Made by a program: the position numbers and the translations under genes. Shown here piece by piece: positions 5,167-14,159 of a DNA stretch of 16,324 bases. Positions within the stretch are counted from its first letter, which is position 1, and each line of letters starts with the position of its first letter. The notes under the pieces are model-generated. The model saw nothing but the letters and a program-made list of their open reading frames with translations, was not told where the DNA came from and made no database searches. This stretch comes from DASWIV01 sp036397475. Lineage in GTDB: Bacteria; JAJVIF01; JAPKYR01. The DNA lies in NCBI GenBank assembly GCA_036397475.1, contig DASWIV010000054.1, forward strand, positions 1-16,324, in the 5' to 3' direction.

Positions 5167-7962
5167 ATGACCGAGAAAATTAAGGGAAAAATTAAATCCA
5201 AGAAAATAAAGCCTCTCGACGGCCGCCCCTACGATCCTAAAGAGGTCGAAGCCGACTGGTACGATATCTGGGAGGGCATGGGTGCGTTCAAACCCGAGTA
5301 CTCAGGTCCAGGACGAGCATCCAACGGCAAGCCATGGTGCTGCATCATCCCGCCACCCAATATCACAGATCAGCTTCACATGGGCCACGGTCTGAATTTT
5401 ACACTCCAGGACCTCGTGACCCGTATAAGGCGGATGGAAGGCCGCGACGTGCTCTGGCTCCCCGGAATCGATCACGCCGGAATAGCAACCCAGGTGCAGG
5501 TCGAAAAGGCACTTATTAAGGAAGGGACGTCGCGCGAGGAAGTCGGCTACGACAAATTCATGGAACGCGCGTGGAAATGGAAAGAGGAAAAAGGCGGACG
5601 TATCCTGTCCCAGATCCGCGAACTTGGATCGTCCTGCGACTGGGACCGACTTCGATTTACGCTCGATCCCGGACCGTACAAGGGCGTCATAACCGCATTC
5701 AAACAGCTCTACGATAAAGGGCTGATCTATCGAGGCGCGCGTATGGTTAACTGGTCTCCAGCCTTACGTAGTGCCATTTCTGACCTCGAAGTCATCTACG
5801 AAGAAAAAGAGGGCGCTCTCTACTACATCAATTACCCCTTCAAGGATGGCACAGGCCATATCCAGGTAGCTACAACCCGTCCGGAGACAATGCTTGCCGA
5901 TACCGCGGTCGCCGTGAATCCAAAGGATGAACGGTACAATGGATATGCCGGAAAGATCGTCATACAGCCTTTGTCCAATGTCGAGATGCCTATTATCGAA
6001 GACGACTACGTGATGATGGAATTCGGAACCGGTTCCTTGAAAATCACTCCCGCCCACGACCCGAACGACTTCACGGTGGGTGAGAGGCATGATCTCGACA
6101 AACCGAATATGCTCAACCCTGATGGCACGATTGCGCAAATGCCCGATCCATATCGTGCCGAGGAATTTGAAGGCATGGATGTGGATAAGGCCAGAAAAGT
6201 CGCGATTGAAAAACTGACAGCGTCGGGACATCTGGTCAAGACTGAGCCGATCAGGCATCAGGTGGGACATTGCCAGAGGTCGGGATGTGTGGTTGAGCCA
6301 ATGGTTTCAGAGCAGTGGTTTTTGACAATGCCTCCGCTTGTGGGTCCGGCTATCGATGCGCTGGAATCAAAAGACGGTGAAAAACCGGACCTCAAATTCT
6401 ACGCGAGTAAATGGAACAAGGTGTACCTGGACTGGATAAACCCCGAAACTATCCAGGACTGGTGCATTTCCAGGCAGCTCTGGTGGGGACACAGAATTCC
6501 GGCGTGGTACTGCGACGACTGCGGGCATATCAATGTCGACATTACAGAGCCTAAAAAATGTGAAAAATGTGGCTCGTCCAATATCCACCAGGATCCAGAT
6601 GTGCTGGATACATGGTTCTCATCATGGCTATGGCCGCTCACAACTCTCGGCTGGCCTGATGAAACTGAAGATCTTAAGAAATTCTATCCGACCGATTTCC
6701 TTCTTACCGCCTATGACATCATTTTCTTCTGGGTGGCGAGAATGGTTATCGCCGGATATGAATTCCATAACGCGACACCGTTCCGGGAAGTTGTGTACAC
6801 GGGGCTGATCCGCGATGAGCACGGCAAGAAGATGAGTAAATCATCTGGGAATGCTGTCGATCCACTTGAGCTGATCGGCGAGTACGGGCGCGACGCTCTT
6901 CGTTTCACCTTAACGCACCTGTCATTCGGCGGAAGCCAGGACATCAACCTGACCCCGACACGTCTCCAGGGTTCGCGTTACTTCATGAACAAGATCTGGA
7001 ACGTGACGAAGTATGTCATCATGCAGCTTGGCGACAATTTCAGCCCGACACCGATTGATGAAATAATGTCGGACGAAACAAGATCGGATCCTGACAAATG
7101 GATCCTGTCACGCCTGCTTAACTGCATGTACGAAATTGAGCGATATATGTCAGAGTACGATTTCGGGCAGTATGCAAGCGTGCTCTACGATTTTGTGTGG
7201 GATGAATTCTGCGACTGGTACGTTGAAATTTCAAAATTCCACATTCGGGAAGACTCCGATGAACACCGGGTGCAGCTTGTGAGGAGCATTCTTTACCATA
7301 CTCTAGAATCAATTTTGAAGCTGATGCATCCGATATCGCCTTACATCACGGAGGAGCTTCACGGCGCTCTGAATGGTCTCGATAAGGGAAAAGAATCCGA
7401 TGATTATGCCCCACTCATTGTGGAATCATGGCCTGCTCCTGAATTCGGATCTTACCCGCGCAACCAGGATATTGAGGACAATTTCTCACGCTTGCAGGAA
7501 TTCGTGCGCGCGGCGCGAAATCTACGTAAAACAGTCGGACTGGCTGATTCAAAAATTGTTGACTCGATTTTGTATTCGGCCGAATCTGATGATTTCCTGA
7601 CCTCGAATGAACCTGATATCTGTGGTTTGATCCGCTGTTCTTCACTGAGCAAATATACCGATTCCGGTTCGCCATCATCGTCGATAGGGTCATCTATTCT
7701 CAATGGCGAGATCAAACTATGGCTGCAGCTTGACGAGTCAATCGATCTTGCGAAAGAGATCGAGAAAATCGGCAAGGAGCTTGAAAAGAAGCGTGCCTAT
7801 TCAGACAGCTTATCCAAAAAGCTCTCCAATCCTGGCTTTACGGACAAGGCACCGGCCAAGGTAATACAGAAAGAGCAAGAAAAACTGGATGAGAACATGA
7901 AACTCATTGAGGAACTGGAAGCAAGATTGAATGTATTTGAGGGCGCAGAAGAGACAAATTAG
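5167..7962 (+). CDS. valS: Valyl-tRNA synthetase
   Basis: A 931-residue class I aminoacyl-tRNA synthetase of normal length, which charges tRNA-Val with valine in the cytoplasm. The catalytic signatures are PPPN-----LHMGHG (residues 62-75, the HIGH motif as HMGH), GIDHAGIATQ, and KMSKS (555-559). The editing (CP1) domain that removes mis-charged threonine carries ATTRPETMLADTAVAV (from about 235) and a 'GTGSLKITPAHDPNDF' motif (from about 287). WCISRQLWWGHRIPAWYC, followed by a CxxC pair and a second CxxC, is the usual zinc-knuckle region, then DVLDTWFSS. The anticodon-binding domain covers about 620-770, and the C-terminal 60-70 residues form the charged coiled-coil arm typical of ValS. The start has GAGGA (5156-5160) six bases upstream. 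It is controlled by a valine-rich leader and terminator directly upstream. I see no clear terminator after the stop. Confidence 0.97.
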   Translation: MTEKIKGKIKSKKIKPLDGRPYDPKEVEADWYDIWEGMGAFKPEYSGPGRASNGKPWCCIIPPPNITDQLHMGHGLNFTLQDLVTRIRRMEGRDVLWLPGIDHAGIATQVQVEKALIKEGTSREEVGYDKFMERAWKWKEEKGGRILSQIRELGSSCDWDRLRFTLDPGPYKGVITAFKQLYDKGLIYRGARMVNWSPALRSAISDLEVIYEEKEGALYYINYPFKDGTGHIQVATTRPETMLADTAVAVNPKDERYNGYAGKIVIQPLSNVEMPIIEDDYVMMEFGTGSLKITPAHDPNDFTVGERHDLDKPNMLNPDGTIAQMPDPYRAEEFEGMDVDKARKVAIEKLTASGHLVKTEPIRHQVGHCQRSGCVVEPMVSEQWFLTMPPLVGPAIDALESKDGEKPDLKFYASKWNKVYLDWINPETIQDWCISRQLWWGHRIPAWYCDDCGHINVDITEPKKCEKCGSSNIHQDPDVLDTWFSSWLWPLTTLGWPDETEDLKKFYPTDFLLTAYDIIFFWVARMVIAGYEFHNATPFREVVYTGLIRDEHGKKMSKSSGNAVDPLELIGEYGRDALRFTLTHLSFGGSQDINLTPTRLQGSRYFMNKIWNVTKYVIMQLGDNFSPTPIDEIMSDETRSDPDKWILSRLLNCMYEIERYMSEYDFGQYASVLYDFVWDEFCDWYVEISKFHIREDSDEHRVQLVRSILYHTLESILKLMHPISPYITEELHGALNGLDKGKESDDYAPLIVESWPAPEFGSYPRNQDIEDNFSRLQEFVRAARNLRKTVGLADSKIVDSILYSAESDDFLTSNEPDICGLIRCSSLSKYTDSGSPSSSIGSSILNGEIKLWLQLDESIDLAKEIEKIGKELEKKRAYSDSLSKKLSNPGFTDKAPAKVIQKEQEKLDENMKLIEELEARLNVFEGAEETN

Positions 7963-8617
7963 GTCATAAATGTGATTAAATAGTATATTTGAGGATTAAA
8001 TTGATATTTTTTAAAATAAAATTTAAGTAGCGCCATATTATTTCTTGACTTTCAAAATAATTCCTCTAAAATTACTTTTACCGATTAACTTATAAAGCTA
8101 TTGTCTTGAGTTGAAGCAAAATCTTTCATATAAGGAAGCTAGTGAGTTCATATTCTTTTCTGGGAGATGAGTAGCTTTTTCGGAAAAGGGGTTATGACTT
8201 AAAAAGCTGATAAGGAATTGGTCGTCCCCTTAACTTACTCAACAAAAATCTGATTTGGTTATCAGATCTCCACAAGTGTCAGCAGGATAATAGTATCCTG
8301 TAAAAAATCTCAAGCCTGTATGGGAATCCTCTCACAGGCAGGATTACTGATTTACGAAGCTAGTGTCAAGAATCTACGGACCAAGGCAGGACCTGGTTTG
8401 TGATTCGCCAGCACCAATGTCTTTTCTGGGTCACGAATTTAGACCTGGTACAAGTTATACGTAATCCTGATACCACATGTAAGCCGTAACACTCCATAAA
8501 TTATACTCGGACTCCCCGAAGTACAATTAGCAAAGTGTCAGCCAGTTGGCGACATTGGCACGTGCGTCCCTGTGTAAGCGGCTGATGAGGGATAAATCTA
8601 AATCCGAGGAGAAGACC
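7963..8617. other. Long non-coding region with several short hairpins and repeated words
   Basis: No convincing gene is visible in 655 bases. The first 130 bases are very AT-rich. Inverted repeats follow in series: AGCTTTTT/AAAAAGCT (8173-8180, 8201-8208), ATCTGAT/ATCAGAT (8248-8254, 8261-8267), CAGGATA/TATCCTG (8283-8289, 8294-8300) and GCCTGT/ACAGGC (8314-8319, 8334-8339). Three words occur twice: GAAGCTAGTG (8135, 8356), TCTTTTCTGGG (8154, 8420) and GACCTGGT (about 8389 and 8442). A TATACT hexamer (8502-8507) and TACAAT (8522-8527) are possible -10 elements for the next gene, without good -35 partners. A structured 5' UTR or small RNA is possible but unproven. Confidence 0.4.
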
Positions 8618-11314
8618 ATGACACGATGGACCGTAGTATTGTCAGGAATCATGTTCCTGATTTTAGTTGCCGCCGGATGCTCGGGTGGGAGCTCGGGCGA
8701 CCCGGTAAATCCAGGCAACACAGAAAATCTGACAGCCTCAACAGTAGAACAGGTTTCTGCAAGTAATGTCCTATGGGGATATTACGACCTGTATTTCAAC
8801 TTCGAGAATGGAGAAGTCGAAGCTGTACCCAACAAAAGCGTTTCTTTCAACGCGAACGTGGTACAGTTTGTAAACTCCAATCCTGCTAACCTGGGATTCA
8901 GTATTCTTGAAACGCCAGTCGGACCGGATTATGTTGATGTTGATATTGATGTCAGCATAACCCACCCTTTCGCGGGTCTGCCGCAGTATAACGGATATGA
9001 TGTCAGAGGAGTATTCATCGCCAATGGATCAAGTTCGTTCAAGTACGACCCCGGGCTCAAGTTCGGCCACCAGGGCACAGATGCAACAATGTTCCCTGAT
9101 CCCGATGACGGATTTGGTGGACCGGACGGTTGTACCAGATGGTTCAACCCGAAAGAATTCACCACGCCCGGACTATTCGGATATACGCCAGGGGCTTTCG
9201 CGACCCCAGGATTTTCCGGAACCGCAACCGTCAATCCATATAAGTTGTTTGGGGATGGACTTGGCAAGACCGATGACGCCTTCGACTATGTAATGAATGG
9301 CGGCGACGATGTCATTTTCTCAAGCGGCCAGAAAAACACCCGTAATTATTACCTCAGGTTCCCTCTGGCAGGGGGCGTGATGTACAACTACGCAATTGTC
9401 GCTTCGTGGAAGGGCGAGGATCCTGCTGATCATCCTGCCAACACACCTGAAGCGGTAGCCATTGACAACACTATCACAGACAACATTTTTTATGTCGATC
9501 CTGGAAGCAATGGTGGGAAGCTCAAGCTTGATTTCGATATTCCCGGATCTGAGCAGCCTTCAACGATCATTGTTGAAAGTAACGTAATCATGTCGGCCAA
9601 CACATTCGATCCCGCAACGATCGCAACAGGAGGAGACGGAACGTTCTCTTCGTATCATGTTGAGATCCCCGCGGATAATGTGCTTGGCACAGATAACAAC
9701 GAATACTGGATCATTGCCCAGTATGACGCTTACGGTTACAGCAACGATTTTGGAGTGCCAAATTCAGCCGGTAGCGATTCGCTGACATCCTATTTCAAGT
9801 ATGTGCTCTTTACGGCGGACACCCCATATAACCAGCCTCCGGACATCTCAAGCGGGGTTGATGGGGAAGCGATGCCGCTTGAATGGTCAATGGAATCCTA
9901 CAGCGTAACAGCGACCGATTCAGACGGTGATCCTCTGACTTATATCTGGACAATTACCGATGGTAATGGGGATCCTGTAGAAGGTTATGATGGCGTTAAC
10001 GGTGATGGTGCCGGAAATCTTGATGTTGACTGGGGTGAAATAGCTGGCTGGACACAGGGTGCTACGCCATTTGACATTGACTGTGTTGTAGATGATGGTA
10101 CCGATACGACTGACGCTACCACATTAGAATGTGAAGTGTGGATCAATGCAGACCTGTTCGTATCAAATAATGCAGACTTTGCAGCTACGCCGGATAATGG
10201 CACACAGACCGAGCCGTATTCGACTATCACCCAGGCTATCAATGCACACAGTGCAGGCCAGACAATTGCTGTTGACTATGGTACAGGAACTTATACCGAA
10301 CAGGTCGCCACCAGCTTCGGCACAGGATTTACTCTTCGAGCCTGGAGTTTCTATACCGAGCCTGCAGCCAGGCCTACTATCGAGTACCAGTTTGGTCAGA
10401 CACTTTACATCTATTATACGAACGATGTCACGATTCAGGGATTTGCGATCTCCCCTGCCTCCGGAAATACGAGCTCCCAGATGACCTATGCTTATTATTC
10501 TCATAACCTCACATACCTGGATTGTCATTTCACGGGAACTCTGGATTACTACTATTTCCACGTCCTGTATATCTATTATTGCAACGACGTCACTGTGAAG
10601 AATTGCTTATTCAGTGACCTTAACACTAACTATCCTGCATACTCCTACGCATACCTTTACCTGTCGTATATTTACAGGGGTAATGGAACACAGAGATTTA
10701 TTCAGAACGAAGTAACTGAATTACAGGAAAGCCCTCAGGTCAACGGGTACATGTACATGTACAATTACGGCTACTATTGGCCCGCAGGCTCAGAATGGTC
10801 TAATAACCTGTATCACCACATTTCTCCTAATGTGTTGACTTACGCTTATATGTATCTGAACAGGGTTTATTATCCATATCCAAACGTGTATGTACACAAC
10901 AACACGGTTGATTCCCTGGACGAAGACCTTGGCAATAATACCGGCGGCATACTCTATCCAATGTACCTGTACAATGGAGGTTCACCTTCGTATTCGTATG
11001 ACGCGAAGAACAATATTGTTTCAAATATTGGTGGGACAAATACTGTCCCTACATATTATGGAATGTATTGTTATAACATCAGCCCTGATTATAGTGATGT
11101 TTATAATATTCAGGATTCGCCTTATCCAAGCGCACCGCCTGGACCAAACTGCATAAGTTCAGATCCTCTCTACGTCAATAACACAACCGCGCCATATGAC
11201 TACCATCTCGATACAGGTTCTCCATGCATAGGAACCGGAGAAGGCGGAGTTGATATGGGGTGTTACGGAGATCTGCCGGCAGGCGAAACGGTTGGACTGT
11301 TGACACCTGAATGA
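8618..11314 (+). CDS. Large surface lipoprotein: LWGYY module, cadherin/PKD-like domain, tyrosine-rich beta-helix
   Basis: An 898-residue protein starting MTRWTVVL with lipobox LVAAGC (Cys21). I prefer the ATG at 8618 over an in-frame ATG at 8546 because GAGGAGA (8606-8612) precedes it closely and the signal peptide then starts normally. The N-terminal module runs from LWGYY (52-56) through HPF (116-118) and GYDVRGV (126-132) and is shared with the protein encoded at 11528-13990. About 407-505 is a cadherin/PKD-like domain ('TATDSDGDPLTYIWTITDG'). From about 513 to 885 lies a right-handed beta-helix region introduced by a DUF1565-like start ('NGTQTEPYSTITQAINAH'), with repeated coils such as 'LYIYYTNDVTI' and 'LYIYYCNDVTVKNCLF'. 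The helix is unusually rich in Tyr and Asn. No catalytic residues of a polysaccharide lyase are evident. It is probably anchored in the outer membrane; binding partner unknown. Confidence 0.8.
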   Translation: MTRWTVVLSGIMFLILVAAGCSGGSSGDPVNPGNTENLTASTVEQVSASNVLWGYYDLYFNFENGEVEAVPNKSVSFNANVVQFVNSNPANLGFSILETPVGPDYVDVDIDVSITHPFAGLPQYNGYDVRGVFIANGSSSFKYDPGLKFGHQGTDATMFPDPDDGFGGPDGCTRWFNPKEFTTPGLFGYTPGAFATPGFSGTATVNPYKLFGDGLGKTDDAFDYVMNGGDDVIFSSGQKNTRNYYLRFPLAGGVMYNYAIVASWKGEDPADHPANTPEAVAIDNTITDNIFYVDPGSNGGKLKLDFDIPGSEQPSTIIVESNVIMSANTFDPATIATGGDGTFSSYHVEIPADNVLGTDNNEYWIIAQYDAYGYSNDFGVPNSAGSDSLTSYFKYVLFTADTPYNQPPDISSGVDGEAMPLEWSMESYSVTATDSDGDPLTYIWTITDGNGDPVEGYDGVNGDGAGNLDVDWGEIAGWTQGATPFDIDCVVDDGTDTTDATTLECEVWINADLFVSNNADFAATPDNGTQTEPYSTITQAINAHSAGQTIAVDYGTGTYTEQVATSFGTGFTLRAWSFYTEPAARPTIEYQFGQTLYIYYTNDVTIQGFAISPASGNTSSQMTYAYYSHNLTYLDCHFTGTLDYYYFHVLYIYYCNDVTVKNCLFSDLNTNYPAYSYAYLYLSYIYRGNGTQRFIQNEVTELQESPQVNGYMYMYNYGYYWPAGSEWSNNLYHHISPNVLTYAYMYLNRVYYPYPNVYVHNNTVDSLDEDLGNNTGGILYPMYLYNGGSPSYSYDAKNNIVSNIGGTNTVPTYYGMYCYNISPDYSDVYNIQDSPYPSAPPGPNCISSDPLYVNNTTAPYDYHLDTGSPCIGTGEGGVDMGCYGDLPAGETVGLLTPE

Positions 11315-11378
11315 TGATTTTAATTCGACACTAGCTTCTTTTCTTATAATCCAGCAGATTTTTTGCCGGATTAAAGTA

Positions 11379-11410
11379 AGCCCCCGGAGTAAATGCATGC
11401 TCCGGGGGCT
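11379..11410 (-). terminator. GC-rich hairpin between convergent genes, possible minus-strand terminator
   Basis: AGCCCCCGGAG (11379-11389) and CTCCGGGGGCT (11400-11410) form a perfect 11-bp stem with a 10-base loop. On the plus strand it is followed by seven A, not T. On the minus strand the following bases are TACTTTAAT, a poor but partly T-rich tract, so it may end the transcript of the propeller gene at 11528-13990. Confidence 0.5.
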
Positions 11411-11439
11411 AAAAAAAGGTATTGTCCATCTATGTATAC

Positions 11440-11471
11440 GTCCCGACCTTGCGTGTCGGGACTCCTTTTTT
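11440..11471 (+). terminator. Rho-independent terminator of the beta-helix lipoprotein gene
   Basis: GTCCCGAC (11440-11447) and GTCGGGAC (11455-11462) form an 8-bp stem with a 7-base loop; after TCC there are six T (11466-11471). It lies 125 bases after the stop of the plus-strand gene and opposes the convergent gene. Confidence 0.8.
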
Positions 11472-11527
11472 AACTTATTTGTATATCAAAAATTATATTT
11501 GTAAAATTTAGCAGCGTTAACAACAAT

Positions 11528-13990
11528 TCATTCCCAATTACCGTCCGGCGGGACCTTAATTACAAACGCATCGATACCGCCATCGAAACCCAAAATATTT
11601 TCTCCTTCTCCCGGATCGAAATCGAACGAGTACGTGTACCATCCGCATACTACCGGGAACCCTTCATTATCTACACTTAATCCCCTGCCGTAGTCCTGTG
11701 CCGGACCTCCTATTGTATTAAGCCACCGGAAATCCCCGTCGGAATCGAGCGACAGCACAAAGAAATCCGAGACACCCTTTGATGTCGCCTCAAAAACCCC
11801 AGCCCCCGGGTCGAAATCCTTGGTTCCAAAAAATATTCCGGTAATAAAAACATTATTACTCGAATCAACATCGATTCCGAAACCATGATCCTGGGCAAAT
11901 GGGCCATCGTTGCCACCAAACGGTTTGTCCCATATCAGGGTGCCGAAAGGACTGTACTTCCTCAGAATTATTCCCCCGTCCCTGCCCGTTACGATCGCGT
12001 TGCCACTGTTGTCGACAGCAAGTGCAATACCCTGCGAATCCCATGTGGCTCCCCAGTCGTAGTTACCCATCGAATCAAACTTGGATAAATATCCAGCCGG
12101 ACCGGTATGGATGTCTTCTCCCGGTCCCGGGTCAAGGTCGGTATCAGACTCGATATTTCCGGTGACATAGACCGAATCAGTGCCATTCGGAACGACAGCG
12201 AATCCGGAATCGTATTCATATTCGGTAGAAAATCCGCCCCATCCGCGTCCCCATAAATAATCCCCATTCGGATCGAATTTCACAAGAAATGAATCGTTAT
12301 TCGCGAATGACGTATGCTCGTCCACTCCGGGTCCGGGATCAAAATCGACCGTACCCTTGTAAGTGCCTGTCACATACAATTTTCCCGATGGATCAAAAGA
12401 TATCCCGTTTCCACGGTCCTGGTACGACCCCCCGAAAGTCCTGGTCCACACATAATTTCCATCCTGGTCGTACTTTGTAATGAACACATCGGTTGAACCT
12501 TTAGAGAGGTGATTGTCGATCTCCGGACCAAAATCGAAATCCTCATTGTTATCAAACTGCCCGGTTATATAAATATTATTCGACGGGTCCACCGCAACAG
12601 CGGAAGCCAGGTCGCGGTCCTGTCCGCCGAAATCAATACCCCACAGGTACTTGCCGGTGGGATCGAACTTACTCAATGAAACAGCAAAATCTTCCTGATC
12701 GAACTGCGCCGCAGAATGCATATCGATTCCGTCGCCCGGGTCAAGATCGACCGTACCCTGGAATGTACCGGATACATACACATTGTTATCGTTGTCAATT
12801 GCGACATCGGTCGCCTGATCAAGTCCACCTGCTCCCCATCCATACGCCCACCCGCCATTCAGCACTTCAAGTTCCACTACGTGATAAGCTGTCAGATCGA
12901 TCCAATCCGGTGATGTTGCGTTCTGATCGTCAACGACCGAGATCAGGCATTTATGGAATCCACTGGACGCGCCTTTTTCGTTCGATACCGACACCGTGTA
13001 CCTGGCATATTCACCGATATCCTCGACAAATACCGTAGAAATAGTGCCGTCGAACAGATCCGGAGCTTCTATAACCGGATCGGAATGGGAATTTTTGCCC
13101 TGCCAGTCGTATACATCGATTGTCAATTCGGTCTCTCCCCCACCCGGATTGAGCCCTGTCCCGACAGGATGCTGTGTAACAGCGATATTCCACGGCTCCT
13201 GGCAGTTCGCGGACGCTGGAAAATCAACCATTGGATTAACGACAGGCAGTGTGCTGGGATATACCCAGCTTGCGTCTATCGCGTAGCCCATTACGAATTC
13301 TGTCGAAGGAACAGCAAGGTGGTATTCAACGGTGAGCTGTTCGTTCGCGAAAAATGCGTTGCGGGTATTTCCCGCGAGGTTTGACACAAAACGCCTGAAT
13401 CCGTTGAGAGTCGCACCCGGTACAGTCGGGCTGGCAAGTTTCCCCTGTACATAACCCTGGTTGCCGTTAGGTCCGGACCCCGAAGTCAGGCCATTGTAAA
13501 GGGTCGTAAAACCGTCGCCGTTAAGCAGTTCACCTTCTCCGAATGACCTGTCCGGAACGGTCAATCCTGCCCCCGGAAAACTCTTCGAGCCGTTCCAGAG
13601 GACAATCCCGCGTACATCGAACCCCGTATATGTTGGGTTCGCGAACGGGTGCTTGATCCGGATATCAATGAAGATCGAGCCTCCCCCGCCAGGCTGAATG
13701 TTCGATGTCGACACGCAGGCAGTACATGGTCCCTGCTCGAGCCACCTAAGCACGTTCCAGTGCCCGTCCACTGTCCGTACCGGAACAACCCTTACTTCCC
13801 CGGTATCGGTATTGCCGCTAATCCGGTAATATCCCCAGAGATAGCGGCTCTCGGGCAAGGAATTATCACTATTTTGTATACTTAATCTGTCCCCGGGAGT
13901 GACAGGATTTTCACCTGGTCCCGCACAGGACGATGATACTGACACCATTGCAAATATGACCGCCAGCAAGACGGTAATCGGATATTTCAC
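11528..13990 (-). CDS. Large surface lipoprotein with the LWGYY module and a seven-bladed SBBP propeller
   Basis: An 820-residue protein that starts with GTG; GGAGGG (14002-13997) six bases upstream supports it. The signal peptide ends VSSSC (Cys22), a weak but plausible lipobox. The N-terminal module again has LWGYY (51-55), HPF (114-116) and GFDVRGI (123-129). A beta-rich middle part follows to about 375. From about 378 to the end there are seven repeats of the SBBP (beta-propeller) type: 'GNYVWTRTFGG', then 'D.GNGISFDPSGKLYVTGTYKGTVDFDPGPG', then a 'DSFLVKFDPNG' strand. Six blades carry a D-[FL]-D-x-G loop such as DFDPG; the fifth lacks it. Seven repeats should close one full propeller. 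A TATAAT hexamer on the minus strand (14025-14020) may be the -10 element. Ligand unknown; surface location inferred. Confidence 0.85.
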   Translation of the reverse strand: MKYPITVLLAVIFAMVSVSSSCAGPGENPVTPGDRLSIQNSDNSLPESRYLWGYYRISGNTDTGEVRVVPVRTVDGHWNVLRWLEQGPCTACVSTSNIQPGGGGSIFIDIRIKHPFANPTYTGFDVRGIVLWNGSKSFPGAGLTVPDRSFGEGELLNGDGFTTLYNGLTSGSGPNGNQGYVQGKLASPTVPGATLNGFRRFVSNLAGNTRNAFFANEQLTVEYHLAVPSTEFVMGYAIDASWVYPSTLPVVNPMVDFPASANCQEPWNIAVTQHPVGTGLNPGGGETELTIDVYDWQGKNSHSDPVIEAPDLFDGTISTVFVEDIGEYARYTVSVSNEKGASSGFHKCLISVVDDQNATSPDWIDLTAYHVVELEVLNGGWAYGWGAGGLDQATDVAIDNDNNVYVSGTFQGTVDLDPGDGIDMHSAAQFDQEDFAVSLSKFDPTGKYLWGIDFGGQDRDLASAVAVDPSNNIYITGQFDNNEDFDFGPEIDNHLSKGSTDVFITKYDQDGNYVWTRTFGGSYQDRGNGISFDPSGKLYVTGTYKGTVDFDPGPGVDEHTSFANNDSFLVKFDPNGDYLWGRGWGGFSTEYEYDSGFAVVPNGTDSVYVTGNIESDTDLDPGPGEDIHTGPAGYLSKFDSMGNYDWGATWDSQGIALAVDNSGNAIVTGRDGGIILRKYSPFGTLIWDKPFGGNDGPFAQDHGFGIDVDSSNNVFITGIFFGTKDFDPGAGVFEATSKGVSDFFVLSLDSDGDFRWLNTIGGPAQDYGRGLSVDNEGFPVVCGWYTYSFDFDPGEGENILGFDGGIDAFVIKVPPDGNWE

Positions 13991-14085
13991 CGTAATCCCT
14001 CCAGTGTGATGGTCACATTATTATATAGAAAAATATGTAATTTTACAGTCACCAGTTGTAGATACCGGACTGAGCCATTTCGTTC

Positions 14086-14121
14086 AAAAAAAACGCCCCG
14101 GATACATCCCGGGGCTTTTTT
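14086..14121 (-). terminator. Bidirectional rho-independent terminator
   Basis: GCCCCGG (14095-14101) and CCGGGGC (14109-14115) form a 7-bp GC stem, flanked by eight A on the left (14086-14093) and six T on the right (14116-14121). On the minus strand it ends the gene at 14160-14951 and insulates the propeller gene from it. Confidence 0.85.
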
Positions 14122-14159
14122 CAAGTATTGAGCAGGAGGCTTTCTGCTAATCGTTTTGT

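Noticed and set aside
8546..8617. Earlier in-frame start of the beta-helix lipoprotein
   Set aside because: It would put 24 hydrophilic residues before the signal peptide. The ATG at 8618 has a strong ribosome-binding site and gives a normal lipoprotein signal.
10740..10770. TACATG tandem repeat as a microsatellite
   Set aside because: It is only a short run that encodes the YMYMY part of the beta-helix and is explained by coding.
11528..13990. Plus-strand ORFs of 60-143 codons opposite the propeller gene
   Set aside because: They are antisense shadows of a repetitive coding region; their sequences are biased in composition and lack ribosome-binding sites.
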